The notes: generated from the sequence alone by a model not told the origin. Shown: positions 24,823 through 34,151, counted from the first letter of the stretch. The stretch is DNA of 64,000 nucleotides from JAAFIP01 sp043728315 (GCA_043728315.1 JAYTMT010000002.1:1-64000), one strand, 5' to 3'. Numbers and translations: made by a program.

Positions 24823-25266
24823 TTACGCCGCAGCCCGCATCCTAGCCGCATCAATCTCCGCCAACACGCGGCTGTCGGTGAGGGCGCTTTCCCAGTAGAT
24901 TTTGTCTTGGGCTGCGGCTGCGCTTTTGGCTTGCCATTGGGTAAACGATGCGCTCGCAGCGCTGGCGGCGCGGCGGATGGGGGCGGCTAGCAGGGCCAAG
25001 GCGGCAAAGGCCACTGTCCAAAGCACCACCCAAGCAGCAAACAAATGCTGGTCGGTCCAGGTATCCATCAGTTGGTTGGCGGCAAACACAGCGGCTGACA
25101 CGGCGGCAGCTATGGCTACTGTGCCTAGGCCTTTGGTGCTGAAGAATTCTTTGTGGGTGGCTTGCTTGATGCTGGTGGCCACTTCGCCCATGGCGGCGGC
25201 TACGTCGGCAGCGCGGACCACGCCGGGGTGTTCGGTAAAGTATGCGGGTTGGATGAAAGTGCTCAT
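24823..25266 (-). CDS. Unknown membrane protein
   Basis: This is a 147-residue protein with an N-terminal helical part (VVRAADVAAAMGEVATSI) and two transmembrane helices (TVAIAAAVSAAVFAANQL and AAWVVLWTVAFAALALLAA). The C-terminus is charged and Ala-rich. Not recognised. It lies upstream of the nucleotidyltransferase gene and is divergent from the LysR gene, which may regulate it. Confidence 0.6.
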   Translation of the reverse strand: MSTFIQPAYFTEHPGVVRAADVAAAMGEVATSIKQATHKEFFSTKGLGTVAIAAAVSAAVFAANQLMDTWTDQHLFAAWVVLWTVAFAALALLAAPIRRAASAASASFTQWQAKSAAAAQDKIYWESALTDSRVLAEIDAARMRAAA

Positions 25267-25379
25267 GGCGGACTCCTTGTCAATATTCCTGATAGCGGAT
25301 TTGCTTTTGGAATAGGGTGATATTAGCGTTTACCCTAGTGTTTGACCACTTTAGAATAGTGATGCATACTATTCATCAT

Positions 25380-26342
25380 ATGAATTTTAGAACACTAGAT
25401 TTGAACCTGCTGCGCGTCTTTGACGAGGTGATGGCCGAGCGCAGCCTCACGCGCGCAGCGCACAACCTGTCACTCACCCAGCCAGCGGTGAGCAATGCGC
25501 TCAAGCGCCTGCGCTATGCCTTGGGCGATGAGCTGGTGCAGCGCGCTGGCTTTGGCATGCAGCCCACACCCAAGGCGCTGGAGCTGTGGCCAGCCGTGCG
25601 CAGCGCGCTACACAGTTTGCAGCACACGCTAGCGCCCGGGCGCTTTGATGCGGCCACGTCTAGCGCCACCTTTGTGTTAGCCATGGCCGATGCCACCGCC
25701 GCCGAGCTAGTGCCCGCGCTGGTTGAAAACATCGAAGCCCATGCGCCGGGCGTGTCGCTGCAAATTGTGCCGCTCTCCACCCGCGACCCACGGCGCTTGC
25801 TAAACGAAGGTGTGATGGACGTGGCGGTGGGGTTCTTTCCGGCGGCGCTGGCTGATTTGACGGCCAAGGCCGCGCAATCGGAAGACGGCGCTTACGAGCA
25901 CCAGCGCTTGTACGATGGGGAATACGTGTGCGTGATGCGCAAAACGCATCCGCTGGCCAAAATCACTGCCAGAAAGCCGCTAAGCCTCGACCAATTTTGC
26001 GCGGCGCACCACCTGCTGGTGAGCTTCAGCGGCCGCTCCTTTGGTTATGTGGATGAAGCGCTGGCAGGGCTGGGGCGCAAGCGGCGCATTGTGCTCACGG
26101 CCAACCAGTTTTTCACGGCGGGGCGGGTGGTGGCACGGTCGGATTTGCTAACCGTGCTGCCGCGCCATTTTGTGAGCGTGGCCGACAGCGCTCGCGAGCT
26201 GGTGGTGCGCGAGCTGCCCTTTGCCATGCAGCCAGTACACGTGGATGCCCTGTGGCACCGCCGCCGCAGCAACGACAGCGCCCACCAATGGCTGCGCCTT
26301 GCATTGCTGGGGGCAGCAGACTCGGTGTTTAGCAAAAGTTGA
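25380..26342 (+). CDS. LysR-family transcriptional regulator
   Basis: This is a 320-residue protein with an N-terminal helix-turn-helix (MNFRTLDLNLLRVFDEVMAE then LTRAAHNLSLTQPAVSNALK) and a C-terminal periplasmic-binding-like ligand domain. The ATG at 25380 gives the classic NodD/PcpR-type start; two upstream in-frame starts would add residues without homology. Divergent from the small membrane-protein gene, so the 113-base gap may hold its operator. The effector cannot be read from sequence. Confidence 0.92.
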   Translation: MNFRTLDLNLLRVFDEVMAERSLTRAAHNLSLTQPAVSNALKRLRYALGDELVQRAGFGMQPTPKALELWPAVRSALHSLQHTLAPGRFDAATSSATFVLAMADATAAELVPALVENIEAHAPGVSLQIVPLSTRDPRRLLNEGVMDVAVGFFPAALADLTAKAAQSEDGAYEHQRLYDGEYVCVMRKTHPLAKITARKPLSLDQFCAAHHLLVSFSGRSFGYVDEALAGLGRKRRIVLTANQFFTAGRVVARSDLLTVLPRHFVSVADSARELVVRELPFAMQPVHVDALWHRRRSNDSAHQWLRLALLGAADSVFSKS

Positions 26343-26367
26343 AGATCAAAATACAGAAATACAGAAA

Positions 26368-26630
26368 TACAGAACTGCCGAACGCAGAGGGCACAAAAGT
26401 TAAGCAGAAGACGCAAAAGCATACCAAAACAGACAGGATATGAGTAATATATAAAAAATACTGTTAATGTCACTGTCAAATGGTCATATTATGCTATTAA
26501 AATTATAGTACATAATTCGCATATGAAAATCAAAGTTGAACTTCAGATACCTTCCTTGACAACATTTTGGCTGTTCTTTTGCGTCTTCTGCGTAACTTTT
26601 GCGCCCTCCGAGTTCGGCAGTCCGTATTCA
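26368..26630. mobile_element. Composite element with about 60-bp terminal inverted repeats
   Basis: The left arm (26368-26429) reads gaactgccgaacgcagaggg then cacaaaagttaagcagaagacgcaaaag. The right arm (26566-26629) is its inverted copy at roughly 85-90% identity. The centre holds dispersed-repeat copy B (26451-26511). About 263 bases, no open reading frame, so it resembles a small non-autonomous element (MITE-like). It fills the gap between the LysR and phosphoesterase genes. The tandem atacagaa units at 26351-26375 lie on its left edge. Confidence 0.7.
26451..26511 (+). repeat. Dispersed palindromic repeat, copy B
   Basis: It reads aaaaaatactgttaatgtca then ctgtcaaatggtcatattatgctatta, then aaattatagta. 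Outer tact/agta pairs continue the inverted symmetry. It sits in the centre of the composite inverted element. Confidence 0.85.
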
Positions 26631-26672
26631 GAGCTTTAAAAGTGCCAGCCTCAATCGATACACTACAAAACC

Positions 26673-27503
26673 ATGCGCATCCAACTCTTGTCCGACTTGC
26701 ACCTAGAGGCGCACCCGCATTTCAAACCGCAGCCTGCTGCGGGTGCAGACGTGTTGGTGCTGGCCGGCGATATTGGGTCTTACCAAGCTGGCAGCAGCTT
26801 GCGCACCGATGACTGGGGCTTGGCCCGGTTTTCGCCTACGCCAGCGCTGGGCGGGCAGGGCACATGGCCAACACCTGTGCTTTTTGTGCCTGGCAACCAT
26901 GAATACGACGCGCGGGATGTGGACGCTACGCAGGCCCAGCTTATGGCTGTGTGCCAGCGGCTAGGTATTACTTGGCTTGACCGCCAAACCGTGCAAATGG
27001 GCGATGTGCGCTTCATTGGCACGACGTTATGGACAGACTTTGACGTGTTGTCAGCCCCCAATGAGCCCATGACCAGCGCCATGAAAAAGCGCAATAAGGC
27101 ATTCAGCGCGGCCAATTTCCACCTTAAAAAAGCGCAAATGCAGCGCGGAGGAGCGCTTTTTTTGGCAGAAAACGTGCGCGAAGAGGGGCTAAGCTGCCAA
27201 GCATGGCTCAGAGCTGCGCTAGCCCAGCCAAAGCCGCGCAGCCTTGGCAAAACCGTGGTCGTCACGCATTTTGCCCCCAGCCTCAAAAGCCACGACCCCG
27301 TATACGGCGTGCAGCCGGGCACGGCGGGGTTTTGCAATGCGCTCGATGACTTGTTGCCCTGCGCGGACCTGTGGCTGCATGGCCATCTGCATTGCCAGCT
27401 TGATTACACGGTGGGGCGCTGCCGCGTGGTGGCCAATCCGCTGGGCTATGTGCGCAAAAATGAGCAACTGGGTTTCGCGCCGCAACTGGTGCTCGAAGTT
27501 TAG
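26673..27503 (+). CDS. Calcineurin-like metallophosphoesterase
   Basis: This is a 276-residue cytosolic enzyme with the full metal-site order: SDLHLE, LAGDIGSY, VPGNHEYD, the later THFAPS and HGHLHCQLDY. It would hydrolyse a phosphoester using two divalent metals. The substrate is unknown; related proteins act on nucleotides or nucleic acids. It has no evident operon partner: the MCE gene starts 117 bases downstream. Confidence 0.9.
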   Translation: MRIQLLSDLHLEAHPHFKPQPAAGADVLVLAGDIGSYQAGSSLRTDDWGLARFSPTPALGGQGTWPTPVLFVPGNHEYDARDVDATQAQLMAVCQRLGITWLDRQTVQMGDVRFIGTTLWTDFDVLSAPNEPMTSAMKKRNKAFSAANFHLKKAQMQRGGALFLAENVREEGLSCQAWLRAALAQPKPRSLGKTVVVTHFAPSLKSHDPVYGVQPGTAGFCNALDDLLPCADLWLHGHLHCQLDYTVGRCRVVANPLGYVRKNEQLGFAPQLVLEV

Positions 27504-27620
27504 CCAAAACTTCTAAGCCCCGTGCATGCGATAGACAGCGCGATTCACACCGCATGAAAAAGCGTAATATGAGGCATTAGACAGCGTGCAAAATCAGCCG
27601 ATTGGGGTATCCTTAGCGTT

Positions 27621-28775
27621 ATGACCGAGACAAGCAAGCATTCCCCTACCGCGCCCCACGAGCACGACAAGTCCCACGGCAAGGAGCAGTCGCTGCTGGA
27701 CAAAGACATGGCAGAGATGGCGCGGCGCAATCCGGGGCGCTTTTGGCTGCTGCTGGCGGTGTTTGCAGGGCTGGGGCTGATGGTGTTGTCGGCTTTTAGG
27801 CAAGGCTGGTTCACGCCCACTGAGTATTTGTATGTGCAGTTGCCCAGCGTCACGGGGGTGTCGATTGGCACGGCGGTGAAGCTCAAGGGCTTCAAAATTG
27901 GCGAGGTGGACCAAATTACCCTAGAGCCCAATTTAAATGTGAAAGTGCGTCTGAAAGTGGTGCAAGAGCGCATGGCCATGCTCAGTGCCGATGCGGCGGC
28001 CAAGTTTGGGCGCGACGGACCCATCAGCGGCAAATTCATAGATATTTTGCCAGGTACGCGGCCTATAGACACTTCTGGCAAAGGGGCGCTCAGCGGCGCT
28101 ACATTCAAGCCGCTTGCACCCAACTCCACCCTGTCGATGGACAGCGGCAGTGAGCTAGAAGACGTAATGGCCAACGTGAAAATTGCCGTAGAAAAGCTGG
28201 CCAGCGCCATCGGCAAGGTAGAACCGATTTTGGACGACACCAAAAAACTCACGGGCGAAGCAGCGGCCATGCGCCAAGACATCCGCGGCGCTATCACCCA
28301 GATATTGGCCGACGCGCAGGCCATGAGCGCGCAGCTCAAGCGCGTGGGTGACAACGCAGTGCAGGTGGCTGGCAAGGTGGATGGTGACCGTGCGGCGTTG
28401 GTGGCCGATGTACGGCGTATTTTGGCGCAATCGGAAGCGGCCAGCGTGAGCGCCAAAGCGGCATTGAAATCACTCGAAATAGACTTGCCGCAAGTGCTGG
28501 ACAAAACCAAAAGCAGCCTAGACAACGTGCGTGATGTCACCAGCAAAGCCCAAGACATAAGCGCCAACCTGCGCCAAACCACGGCCGATGTGAAAGCCAT
28601 CACCGGCGAGGCACGCCAAGACATTCCTCCCATGCTGCGCAACGCCCGCTCTGCTACACAAAACTCAGCCGACATCACCCAAGGCATCAAAGAGTCATGG
28701 CCGATTAACGGATTGATCAAAGCGCCTGATGACCCTGCGCTGCCGCTGGATGGCTTTGAGGGGAAGGCTAAATGA
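27621..28775 (+). CDS. MCE/MlaD-family lipid-transport protein
   Basis: This is a 384-residue protein with an N-terminal cytoplasmic tail, one transmembrane anchor (FWLLLAVFAGLGLMVLSAF), an MCE domain (PSVTGVSIGTAVKLKGFKIG) and a long helical C-terminus containing GNAVQVAGKVDGDRAALVAD-like repeats. MCE proteins carry phospholipids or sterols between membranes as part of an ABC importer. The next gene overlaps it as ATGA. A lipoprotein and an MlaE-like permease follow. No ATPase gene is present beside it. Confidence 0.85.
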   Translation: MTETSKHSPTAPHEHDKSHGKEQSLLDKDMAEMARRNPGRFWLLLAVFAGLGLMVLSAFRQGWFTPTEYLYVQLPSVTGVSIGTAVKLKGFKIGEVDQITLEPNLNVKVRLKVVQERMAMLSADAAAKFGRDGPISGKFIDILPGTRPIDTSGKGALSGATFKPLAPNSTLSMDSGSELEDVMANVKIAVEKLASAIGKVEPILDDTKKLTGEAAAMRQDIRGAITQILADAQAMSAQLKRVGDNAVQVAGKVDGDRAALVADVRRILAQSEAASVSAKAALKSLEIDLPQVLDKTKSSLDNVRDVTSKAQDISANLRQTTADVKAITGEARQDIPPMLRNARSATQNSADITQGIKESWPINGLIKAPDDPALPLDGFEGKAK

Positions 28776-29719
28776 GCGCGCGTTTGGCATCTTCGCGCAA
28801 GGGCTTGGCTGGCGCATTGCCTGTGGATACTGCGTCTGCTGGGCGCTGTGTGGGCACGACTGATCGGGCATCTGCAAGCGCCGTATTATTCGCGTGTGTC
28901 TTGACCGCCGCCTTGCTGGGCGGCTGCGCTAGCTCAAAACCTGCTGCGCCTGTGCCCAGCCCCGCCCTGCAAAGCGCCCATGCGCTGGAGCAGCGGGCGG
29001 CCAAGGCGTTTGCACAGGGCGATTTTGAGCGCGCGCTCAAAGATTTTGATACTGCAGCATCGGTGTATGCATCATTGGCCATGACCGATGCCCATGCGCA
29101 GGCGCAGCTCAATGGTGCGCGCGTGTTGGCTGATTCGGGGCAAACGGCCGCTGGGCAAGCGCGCGTGGCTGCGGTGCTGGCATCTGTGGTGCCGCTGTCT
29201 GCTTCTGTGCGAACCACGGCGCATGGCCGCGCCGCCGCGCTGGCCTTGGCCAGTGCTGACTTGCCGCTGGCCGCTACGTCACTGGCTGCGGCGCAGGCAG
29301 CTTGTGGCGCAAGCTGCCCCGCAAGCGCAGCGTTGGCTGTATTGGCCGCGCGCTTGCAGCTGGCCAGCGGCAAAGCCGCAGAGGCGCTGGCCACTGCCAA
29401 CCAAGCTGTTGCGTTAGCGCCCATGCTATCAAACACTGCAATGGGCACTGCCAATGCCCAGCAAGCCGACCATGCCAATGCCCTGCGCGTGCGGGCGCAG
29501 GCGCATGCCGCGCTGCAAAGCCACGGCGCTGCGCTGGCCGATGCGCAAGCGGCCTTGGCCATTGACCAAACTTTGGGCTTTGCCGCACGCGTGGCACTTG
29601 ATTTGCAACTCATGGCGGCGGCGCAGCGCGGCTTGGGCTTGGCTGATGCTGCAGCGCGCAGCGCGGCGCTGGCCGAGCAGTCGCTGGCCGCTGCGCAGCG
29701 TTTGCATGGTGATAAGTAG
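28772..29719 (+). CDS. Helical lipoprotein of the MCE operon
   Basis: This is a 315-residue protein with a lipobox (TAALLGGC), so it is probably an acylated periplasmic lipoprotein. The rest is Ala-rich helical repeat with TPR-like units (AAKAFAQGDFERALKDFDTA). It occupies the place of the auxiliary lipoprotein in MCE transport operons but does not look like the usual ABC-type auxiliary domain. It overlaps the MCE gene by 4 bases and precedes the permease by 18 bases. Confidence 0.7.
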   Translation: MSARLASSRKGLAGALPVDTASAGRCVGTTDRASASAVLFACVLTAALLGGCASSKPAAPVPSPALQSAHALEQRAAKAFAQGDFERALKDFDTAASVYASLAMTDAHAQAQLNGARVLADSGQTAAGQARVAAVLASVVPLSASVRTTAHGRAAALALASADLPLAATSLAAAQAACGASCPASAALAVLAARLQLASGKAAEALATANQAVALAPMLSNTAMGTANAQQADHANALRVRAQAHAALQSHGAALADAQAALAIDQTLGFAARVALDLQLMAAAQRGLGLADAAARSAALAEQSLAAAQRLHGDK

Positions 29720-29737
29720 CTATTCAATTAGTCGCAT

Positions 29738-30526
29738 ATGTCCCAACCATTAAGCCTGAATGCCGCCGTGCTTGGCCCTGTGCGCTCGCGCTGGCTGGGT
29801 CTGCGCGAGCTGTGGTTGTACCGCAGCTACTGGCGGCTACCCCAGGGGCGCAACGCCATGGAGCGCGAGCGCGACAAAGAAATGGCCGAGGTCATGCCCG
29901 TGCTCTTGGTAATTGCCTTGGTGGCGGGTGTGCTGATTTTTGAGGTCATGCCCGCATCCTTGGTAGACCAAAACGCATCGGTGCTGGCCACCATGTGGCC
30001 AGTGTGGGTGGTGCAGGTAGCACCCATGATTTGCGCCCAAATGCTGGCCATGCAAAACGCCCCTGACATCGCGCTGGCCATGACTGAGCGTGCAGGCCGT
30101 GGTGGCTACTCCACCAGCCCGCGTGTGCGTGCAGCCCAAGCGGCGCACACCGCAGTGCCCACCATCATGGCACATGCTACGGTTTGCGCAGCAGCGGCGT
30201 GTTTGTTGGTGCTGTTCACTTTGGTGTTTGGCTTGATTGCTGGTTTGGTGATGGACGAAGGCGATTTGCGTGAATCAATCAACATTGTGTTCAACCGCGT
30301 ATCCCCGCTGCTGTGGATTCGGGCGTTTTTTCAGGCATGGGTGCTCGGTGGTGTGTGCGTCACCGCTGCCGTATTATTCGCATGGCCTGGCACGCAGGTG
30401 AGCGGCAAAGGGCTCGACGCGCACCGCCTAGGCCTGCGCGCCATGCTGGCCAGCTCCGCCGCTTGCGCCGTGGCAGGGCTGTCGATGAATTGGGTAGCCA
30501 ATTTGTTTGGCTGGGGCGCGGGCTAG
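29738..30526 (+). CDS. MlaE-like permease (divergent)
   Basis: This is a 262-residue membrane protein with about five hydrophobic segments (VMPVLLVIALVAGVLIFEV, VLLVLFTLVFGLIAGLV-like and others). The APMICAQMLAMQNAPDIALA stretch is placed like the conserved MlaE helix, but conservation is weak, so the call rests partly on the operon. It would form the membrane channel for the MCE protein. It ends 7 bases from the convergent quinone-oxidoreductase gene. Confidence 0.6.
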   Translation: MSQPLSLNAAVLGPVRSRWLGLRELWLYRSYWRLPQGRNAMERERDKEMAEVMPVLLVIALVAGVLIFEVMPASLVDQNASVLATMWPVWVVQVAPMICAQMLAMQNAPDIALAMTERAGRGGYSTSPRVRAAQAAHTAVPTIMAHATVCAAAACLLVLFTLVFGLIAGLVMDEGDLRESINIVFNRVSPLLWIRAFFQAWVLGGVCVTAAVLFAWPGTQVSGKGLDAHRLGLRAMLASSAACAVAGLSMNWVANLFGWGAG

Positions 30527-30533
30527 CAATAGT

Positions 30534-32012
30534 TCAAGCAATTAGCACCAAGGCACCAACGGTCTGCCGTGATTCCAAGCGCGTATGCGCCTGCGCAGCC
30601 GCACTCAAGGAATATTGCTCAATGGGTGGGCGTTTAAGTGCGCCAGATTCCAAAGCAGCCCACACACGCGCTGCGCGCTCAGCCAGAGCTTGCTGCGTTG
30701 CCGTGTAGTGAAATACCACGGGGCGCGAAAGTGTCACGGATTTTTGTGTAAGCCAATCGGGTGCAATCGCAGCCAAGGGTCCGCTAGCTTGCCCTAGGCT
30801 AATCCAATGCCCCATCGATGCAATCGCGGCCATGTTTTCGCTGCGCGCCGCATCGCCCAAGCCATCCACAATCACATCGGCCCCACCCACTTGGCGCTGC
30901 ACGGTTTCGGCAAATCGATAATCCGCTGTGACGATCACATGCTCGCAGCCATACTCTCTGGCCAGCCGCGCCTTAGATTCGTTGGAAACGGTGCCCAACA
31001 CAGTTGCACCCATGGAGCGCGCCCAAGAGCACAGCAGCAGCCCCAGTCCTCCGGCAGCCGCATGCACCAAAATTCGAGTGCCTTTTTGCACACGCCCCAA
31101 ATCACGCAGCACATAATCGGCGGTGATACCTTTGAGTAAAAGCGCCGCAGCAGTTGTATCCTCCACCGCGGCAGGCAAGCGCACCACATGCTCGCTGCTC
31201 ACCGTGCGCACTGAGCAATACGAGCCAGGCTGCGGGCATAGATATGCCACGCGATCGCCGGGCAGCAAGCCACCTACACCATCGCCCACATCCAGCACCG
31301 TGCCCATGGCCTCCATGCCCAGGCCGGCAGGGGGCTCCACCATACCCGGCACCCAACCTCGCCGCACATAGATATCAAAGTAATTCACGCCAACAGCACG
31401 TTGCGCGATCCGCACTTGTCCGGCGGCGGGCGCAGGAGCTTGCACAGTATGCAGCTCAAGCACGGAAGCATCACCAAAGCGCGATATCTGCACCTGCCGC
31501 GAAGCGATTGACACGGCCTGCGTGGCCGATGCGCTGGCCTTCATGCCCGAGCTTGAACCTGTATGCGAACCACCACCCAGCAAATAGCGCCGCAAACCAT
31601 CAAAGCCCGCCTCATAGACGCCCTCAGCCACCAACTCACCCAAGGCACGCTCTTGACCAGGCGGCGTAGCAAAGCTCGATTCCCAATGCCACAGTGTGCG
31701 ATTACCATCGGTGATGCGCTTGAGCGTCACGGTAGCCACATAGCGCTCCAGCGGTACAGTGCTTTGCACAATGCAGTAGGTCGACACATGATCGACATCT
31801 GAAAGTGCAATCAGTTGCTCGCGGATATGGTTGCCATCTTGGAGTTTGAAATTGCGCACACAGCCAACCTGATCACTGCGCTCACCGCCCTCGATCGAGC
31901 TGCTGGCAATCGCAGGATGCCAGCGGTCATGGCTGTTGAAATCGCGCAGCACATCCCACACACGCTCAATTGGCGCGTCGATCACAGTAGAGCGAACGAT
32001 TTTTTGAAGCAT
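30534..32012 (-). CDS. SRPBCC domain fused to zinc-type quinone oxidoreductase
   Basis: This is a 492-residue fusion. Residues 1-150 form an SRPBCC (START-like) ligand-binding domain (VIDAPIERVWDVLRDFNSHD). A Ser-rich linker follows, then an MDR-family NADPH:quinone oxidoreductase (about 170-492) with GVNYFDIYVRRG, GMEAMGTVLDVG, GDRVAYLC and ILVHAAAGGLGLLLCSWA for NADPH. It is the last gene of the operon and follows a separate SRPBCC gene by 6 bases; the two SRPBCC domains are paralogous. It may reduce an enone or quinone-like intermediate held by the SRPBCC domain. The substrate is unknown. Confidence 0.85.
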   Translation of the reverse strand: MLQKIVRSTVIDAPIERVWDVLRDFNSHDRWHPAIASSSIEGGERSDQVGCVRNFKLQDGNHIREQLIALSDVDHVSTYCIVQSTVPLERYVATVTLKRITDGNRTLWHWESSFATPPGQERALGELVAEGVYEAGFDGLRRYLLGGGSHTGSSSGMKASASATQAVSIASRQVQISRFGDASVLELHTVQAPAPAAGQVRIAQRAVGVNYFDIYVRRGWVPGMVEPPAGLGMEAMGTVLDVGDGVGGLLPGDRVAYLCPQPGSYCSVRTVSSEHVVRLPAAVEDTTAAALLLKGITADYVLRDLGRVQKGTRILVHAAAGGLGLLLCSWARSMGATVLGTVSNESKARLAREYGCEHVIVTADYRFAETVQRQVGGADVIVDGLGDAARSENMAAIASMGHWISLGQASGPLAAIAPDWLTQKSVTLSRPVVFHYTATQQALAERAARVWAALESGALKRPPIEQYSLSAAAQAHTRLESRQTVGALVLIA

Positions 32013-32018
32013 GGGCGC

Positions 32019-32462
32019 TTAAGAGCGGCGGCCAAAATGGCTCTTCAATGCGTCAAAGCCGGTTTGGAACACACCATTGCCAATTTGCTCAGACAGCGCA
32101 TGCTCGCGCCCGGGCTCACAATCAAACTCAGCACTCCATTCAATAAAGCAACGCGCGCCATCGGTAATCGGTGTGAGCTTGAGCGTGGCCACATAGTTGT
32201 CCACGCCCATCGGACTTTCCAAAATCGAATAGACGCAGCTGAAATCATAGTCAGACAAGGTGAGCAACTTCTCGCGAATCATTCCGCCATCGCGGGTATG
32301 AAAATGGCGGATACAACCGATCTTGTCGCTGGGCTCGTTCTTTTCAATACGGCTATCCGCAATGATGGTGTGCCATACAGGCAAGGCATTGAAATCACGC
32401 ACGCGCGACCACACACTGTCAGCCGTGGCATCAATCACACTAGAAACATAAATGCGAACCAT
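32019..32462 (-). CDS. SRPBCC-family protein
   Basis: This is a 147-residue single-domain protein (MVRIYVSSVIDATADSVWSR) of the polyketide-cyclase/START-like family, binding a hydrophobic ligand in its central cavity. It is clearly paralogous to the N-terminal domain of the next gene. The ATG at 32462 is used; a TTG three codons upstream would overlap the flotillin stop. Both SRPBCC units sit immediately after flotillin, suggesting handling of a hydrophobic intermediate at the membrane. Confidence 0.85.
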   Translation of the reverse strand: MVRIYVSSVIDATADSVWSRVRDFNALPVWHTIIADSRIEKNEPSDKIGCIRHFHTRDGGMIREKLLTLSDYDFSCVYSILESPMGVDNYVATLKLTPITDGARCFIEWSAEFDCEPGREHALSEQIGNGVFQTGFDALKSHFGRRS

Positions 32463-32467
32463 GGTGT

Positions 32468-34135
32468 TCAATCTTTACTTGGGGTGCTGGTCAGCCCGCT
32501 CACGAGTTTGTTGATGTTGCCGCCTTCTAAGCCAATTTCTTTGAGCAACTGATCGACGATGGGCGCTTGTGCACGAAAACGCAACGCAGAATTGGTCACA
32601 TCGTCAGCAAAGCCACCACTGGTCATGGCACCATCGCCACCGGAGCCACCACCACCCAAACCATTGACATGCATGATTTTGATGCCTTCGATGCGCTCCA
32701 TCGGCTTGACCGCTTCACGAATGATGGCCTCGGCTTTTTCAACCAAACGCATACGCAGCGCAGAAGCGCTGGCCTCTGGCGAAAGTGCATTGTGTGCTTC
32801 GTTGAGCAGGCGTAGGCCATCCGCTTGCACTTCAGCGCTGATGCGCTGTGCAGTAGATTTGATAGTTTCTGCATCTGCATCGGCCTGCGCTTGGGCACGG
32901 ATCGCTATGCCGCGATCTGCGCTGGCATCTTTTTCTGCTTTAGCCGCCGAGGTTAGGCGCAATGCATCGCGTTCTGCGGCTTGCTGTGCTTGAATCAGAT
33001 CAATGGTTTTCTTGCGTTGTGCTGTTTCAACATCACGTGCAGTAAATACCTTTTCTTCAGCTTCGACAGCGCCAGCGCGCGCTTTGTCTGCGGCGGTTTG
33101 TGCCTCGCTCAAGTTTTTGCTTTCGTGCGCTAGGGCAATGGCTCGCTGCTGCTCGGCCAATTCCAAAGATTTGCGACGCTCAATCTCGGCTGTTTCAATC
33201 GTGCGCTCTTTGCTGATGCGCTCCTGCTCTACCGACTGCTCCGAGCGAATACGTGCGGCCTCGATGGCCAGTTTGGCGGCAATCTGAGCACTTTCAGAGC
33301 TTTGCATGCTTTGCGCCCGTTCGGTACTCAGCTCAGCTTGTTGGCGTGCACGCGCAATCTCCACCTCACGCTGCTGGGCCAAGCGTGCGTATTCAGCATC
33401 GCGATCAATCGTAAGCGACAGTTTCTCGGCTTCGAGGTTTTTGTTGCGAATCGCAATCAAGGTATCTTGTTCCACATCATTGCGCTGCTTCTTGCGATGC
33501 TCAATTTGCTCAGTCAGGCGAGTCAAACCTTCTGCGTCAAAGGCATTGCTGGGGTTGAAATACTCCATCGAGGTTTGATCCAATTGCGTGAGTGAAGCAG
33601 CTTCCAGCTCCAAGCCGTTTTTTGTTAGATCCTCTGCGACTGAATCGCGCACGCGCTTGACGTAAGTGCCGCGCTTTTCGTGCAGCTCTTCCATGGTCAT
33701 CTCGGCGGCGGCTGTACGCAGCGCATCGACGAACTTGCCCTCTACCAATTCTTTAAGCTGGTCTGGCTCCATCGTGCGCAAGCCTAGTGTTTGCGCGGCG
33801 GCCGCCACGGATTCGGCTGTGGCGGCAACACGCACATAAAACTCAGCAATCACATCAACGCGCATGCGATCTTTGGTGATCAGGGCCTTGTCACGCCCAC
33901 GAGACACTTCTAAACGCAAAGTGTTCATGTTTACCGGGATCACATCGTGCACGATCGGCAGCACAAAAGCGCCGCCTCCAAGCACCACTTTTTGTCCCCC
34001 CATTCCAGTGCGCACAAAAGATCTCTCTTTGCTGCTGCGCAAATATAGCCAATGAAAGAGCCAAACAACGATGGCGACAATAATCACCACCACAATCAAG
34101 CCAAGAATAAATGCTCCGAAATCGCTGCCAGTCAT
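32468..34135 (-). CDS. Flotillin-like (SPFH) membrane protein
   Basis: This is a 555-residue protein: an N-terminal transmembrane helix (FGAFILGLIVVVIIVAIVVW), an SPFH domain with GMGGQKVVLGGGAFVLPIV and KDRMRVDVIAEFYVRV, and a long Ala/Glu/Arg-rich coiled coil (about 230-450). It resembles YqiK/FloT-type flotillins that organise membrane microdomains. It is unusual within a transporter-catabolic operon. It could scaffold the ABC importer or the SRPBCC enzymes at the membrane. Confidence 0.88.
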   Translation of the reverse strand: MTGSDFGAFILGLIVVVIIVAIVVWLFHWLYLRSSKERSFVRTGMGGQKVVLGGGAFVLPIVHDVIPVNMNTLRLEVSRGRDKALITKDRMRVDVIAEFYVRVAATAESVAAAAQTLGLRTMEPDQLKELVEGKFVDALRTAAAEMTMEELHEKRGTYVKRVRDSVAEDLTKNGLELEAASLTQLDQTSMEYFNPSNAFDAEGLTRLTEQIEHRKKQRNDVEQDTLIAIRNKNLEAEKLSLTIDRDAEYARLAQQREVEIARARQQAELSTERAQSMQSSESAQIAAKLAIEAARIRSEQSVEQERISKERTIETAEIERRKSLELAEQQRAIALAHESKNLSEAQTAADKARAGAVEAEEKVFTARDVETAQRKKTIDLIQAQQAAERDALRLTSAAKAEKDASADRGIAIRAQAQADADAETIKSTAQRISAEVQADGLRLLNEAHNALSPEASASALRMRLVEKAEAIIREAVKPMERIEGIKIMHVNGLGGGGSGGDGAMTSGGFADDVTNSALRFRAQAPIVDQLLKEIGLEGGNINKLVSGLTSTPSKD

Positions 34136-34151
34136 GATGGGCTCCTATTTT

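Noticed and set aside
27545..28720. Minus-strand open frame opposite the MCE gene
   Set aside because: The plus frame shows a clear MCE domain; the opposite frame is low-complexity Ser/Leu/Ala.
28772..29727. Long minus-strand open frame opposite the lipoprotein gene
   Set aside because: It is an Ala/Ser/Cys-rich antisense product of GC-rich codons without domains; the plus frame has a lipobox and overlaps the MCE gene normally.
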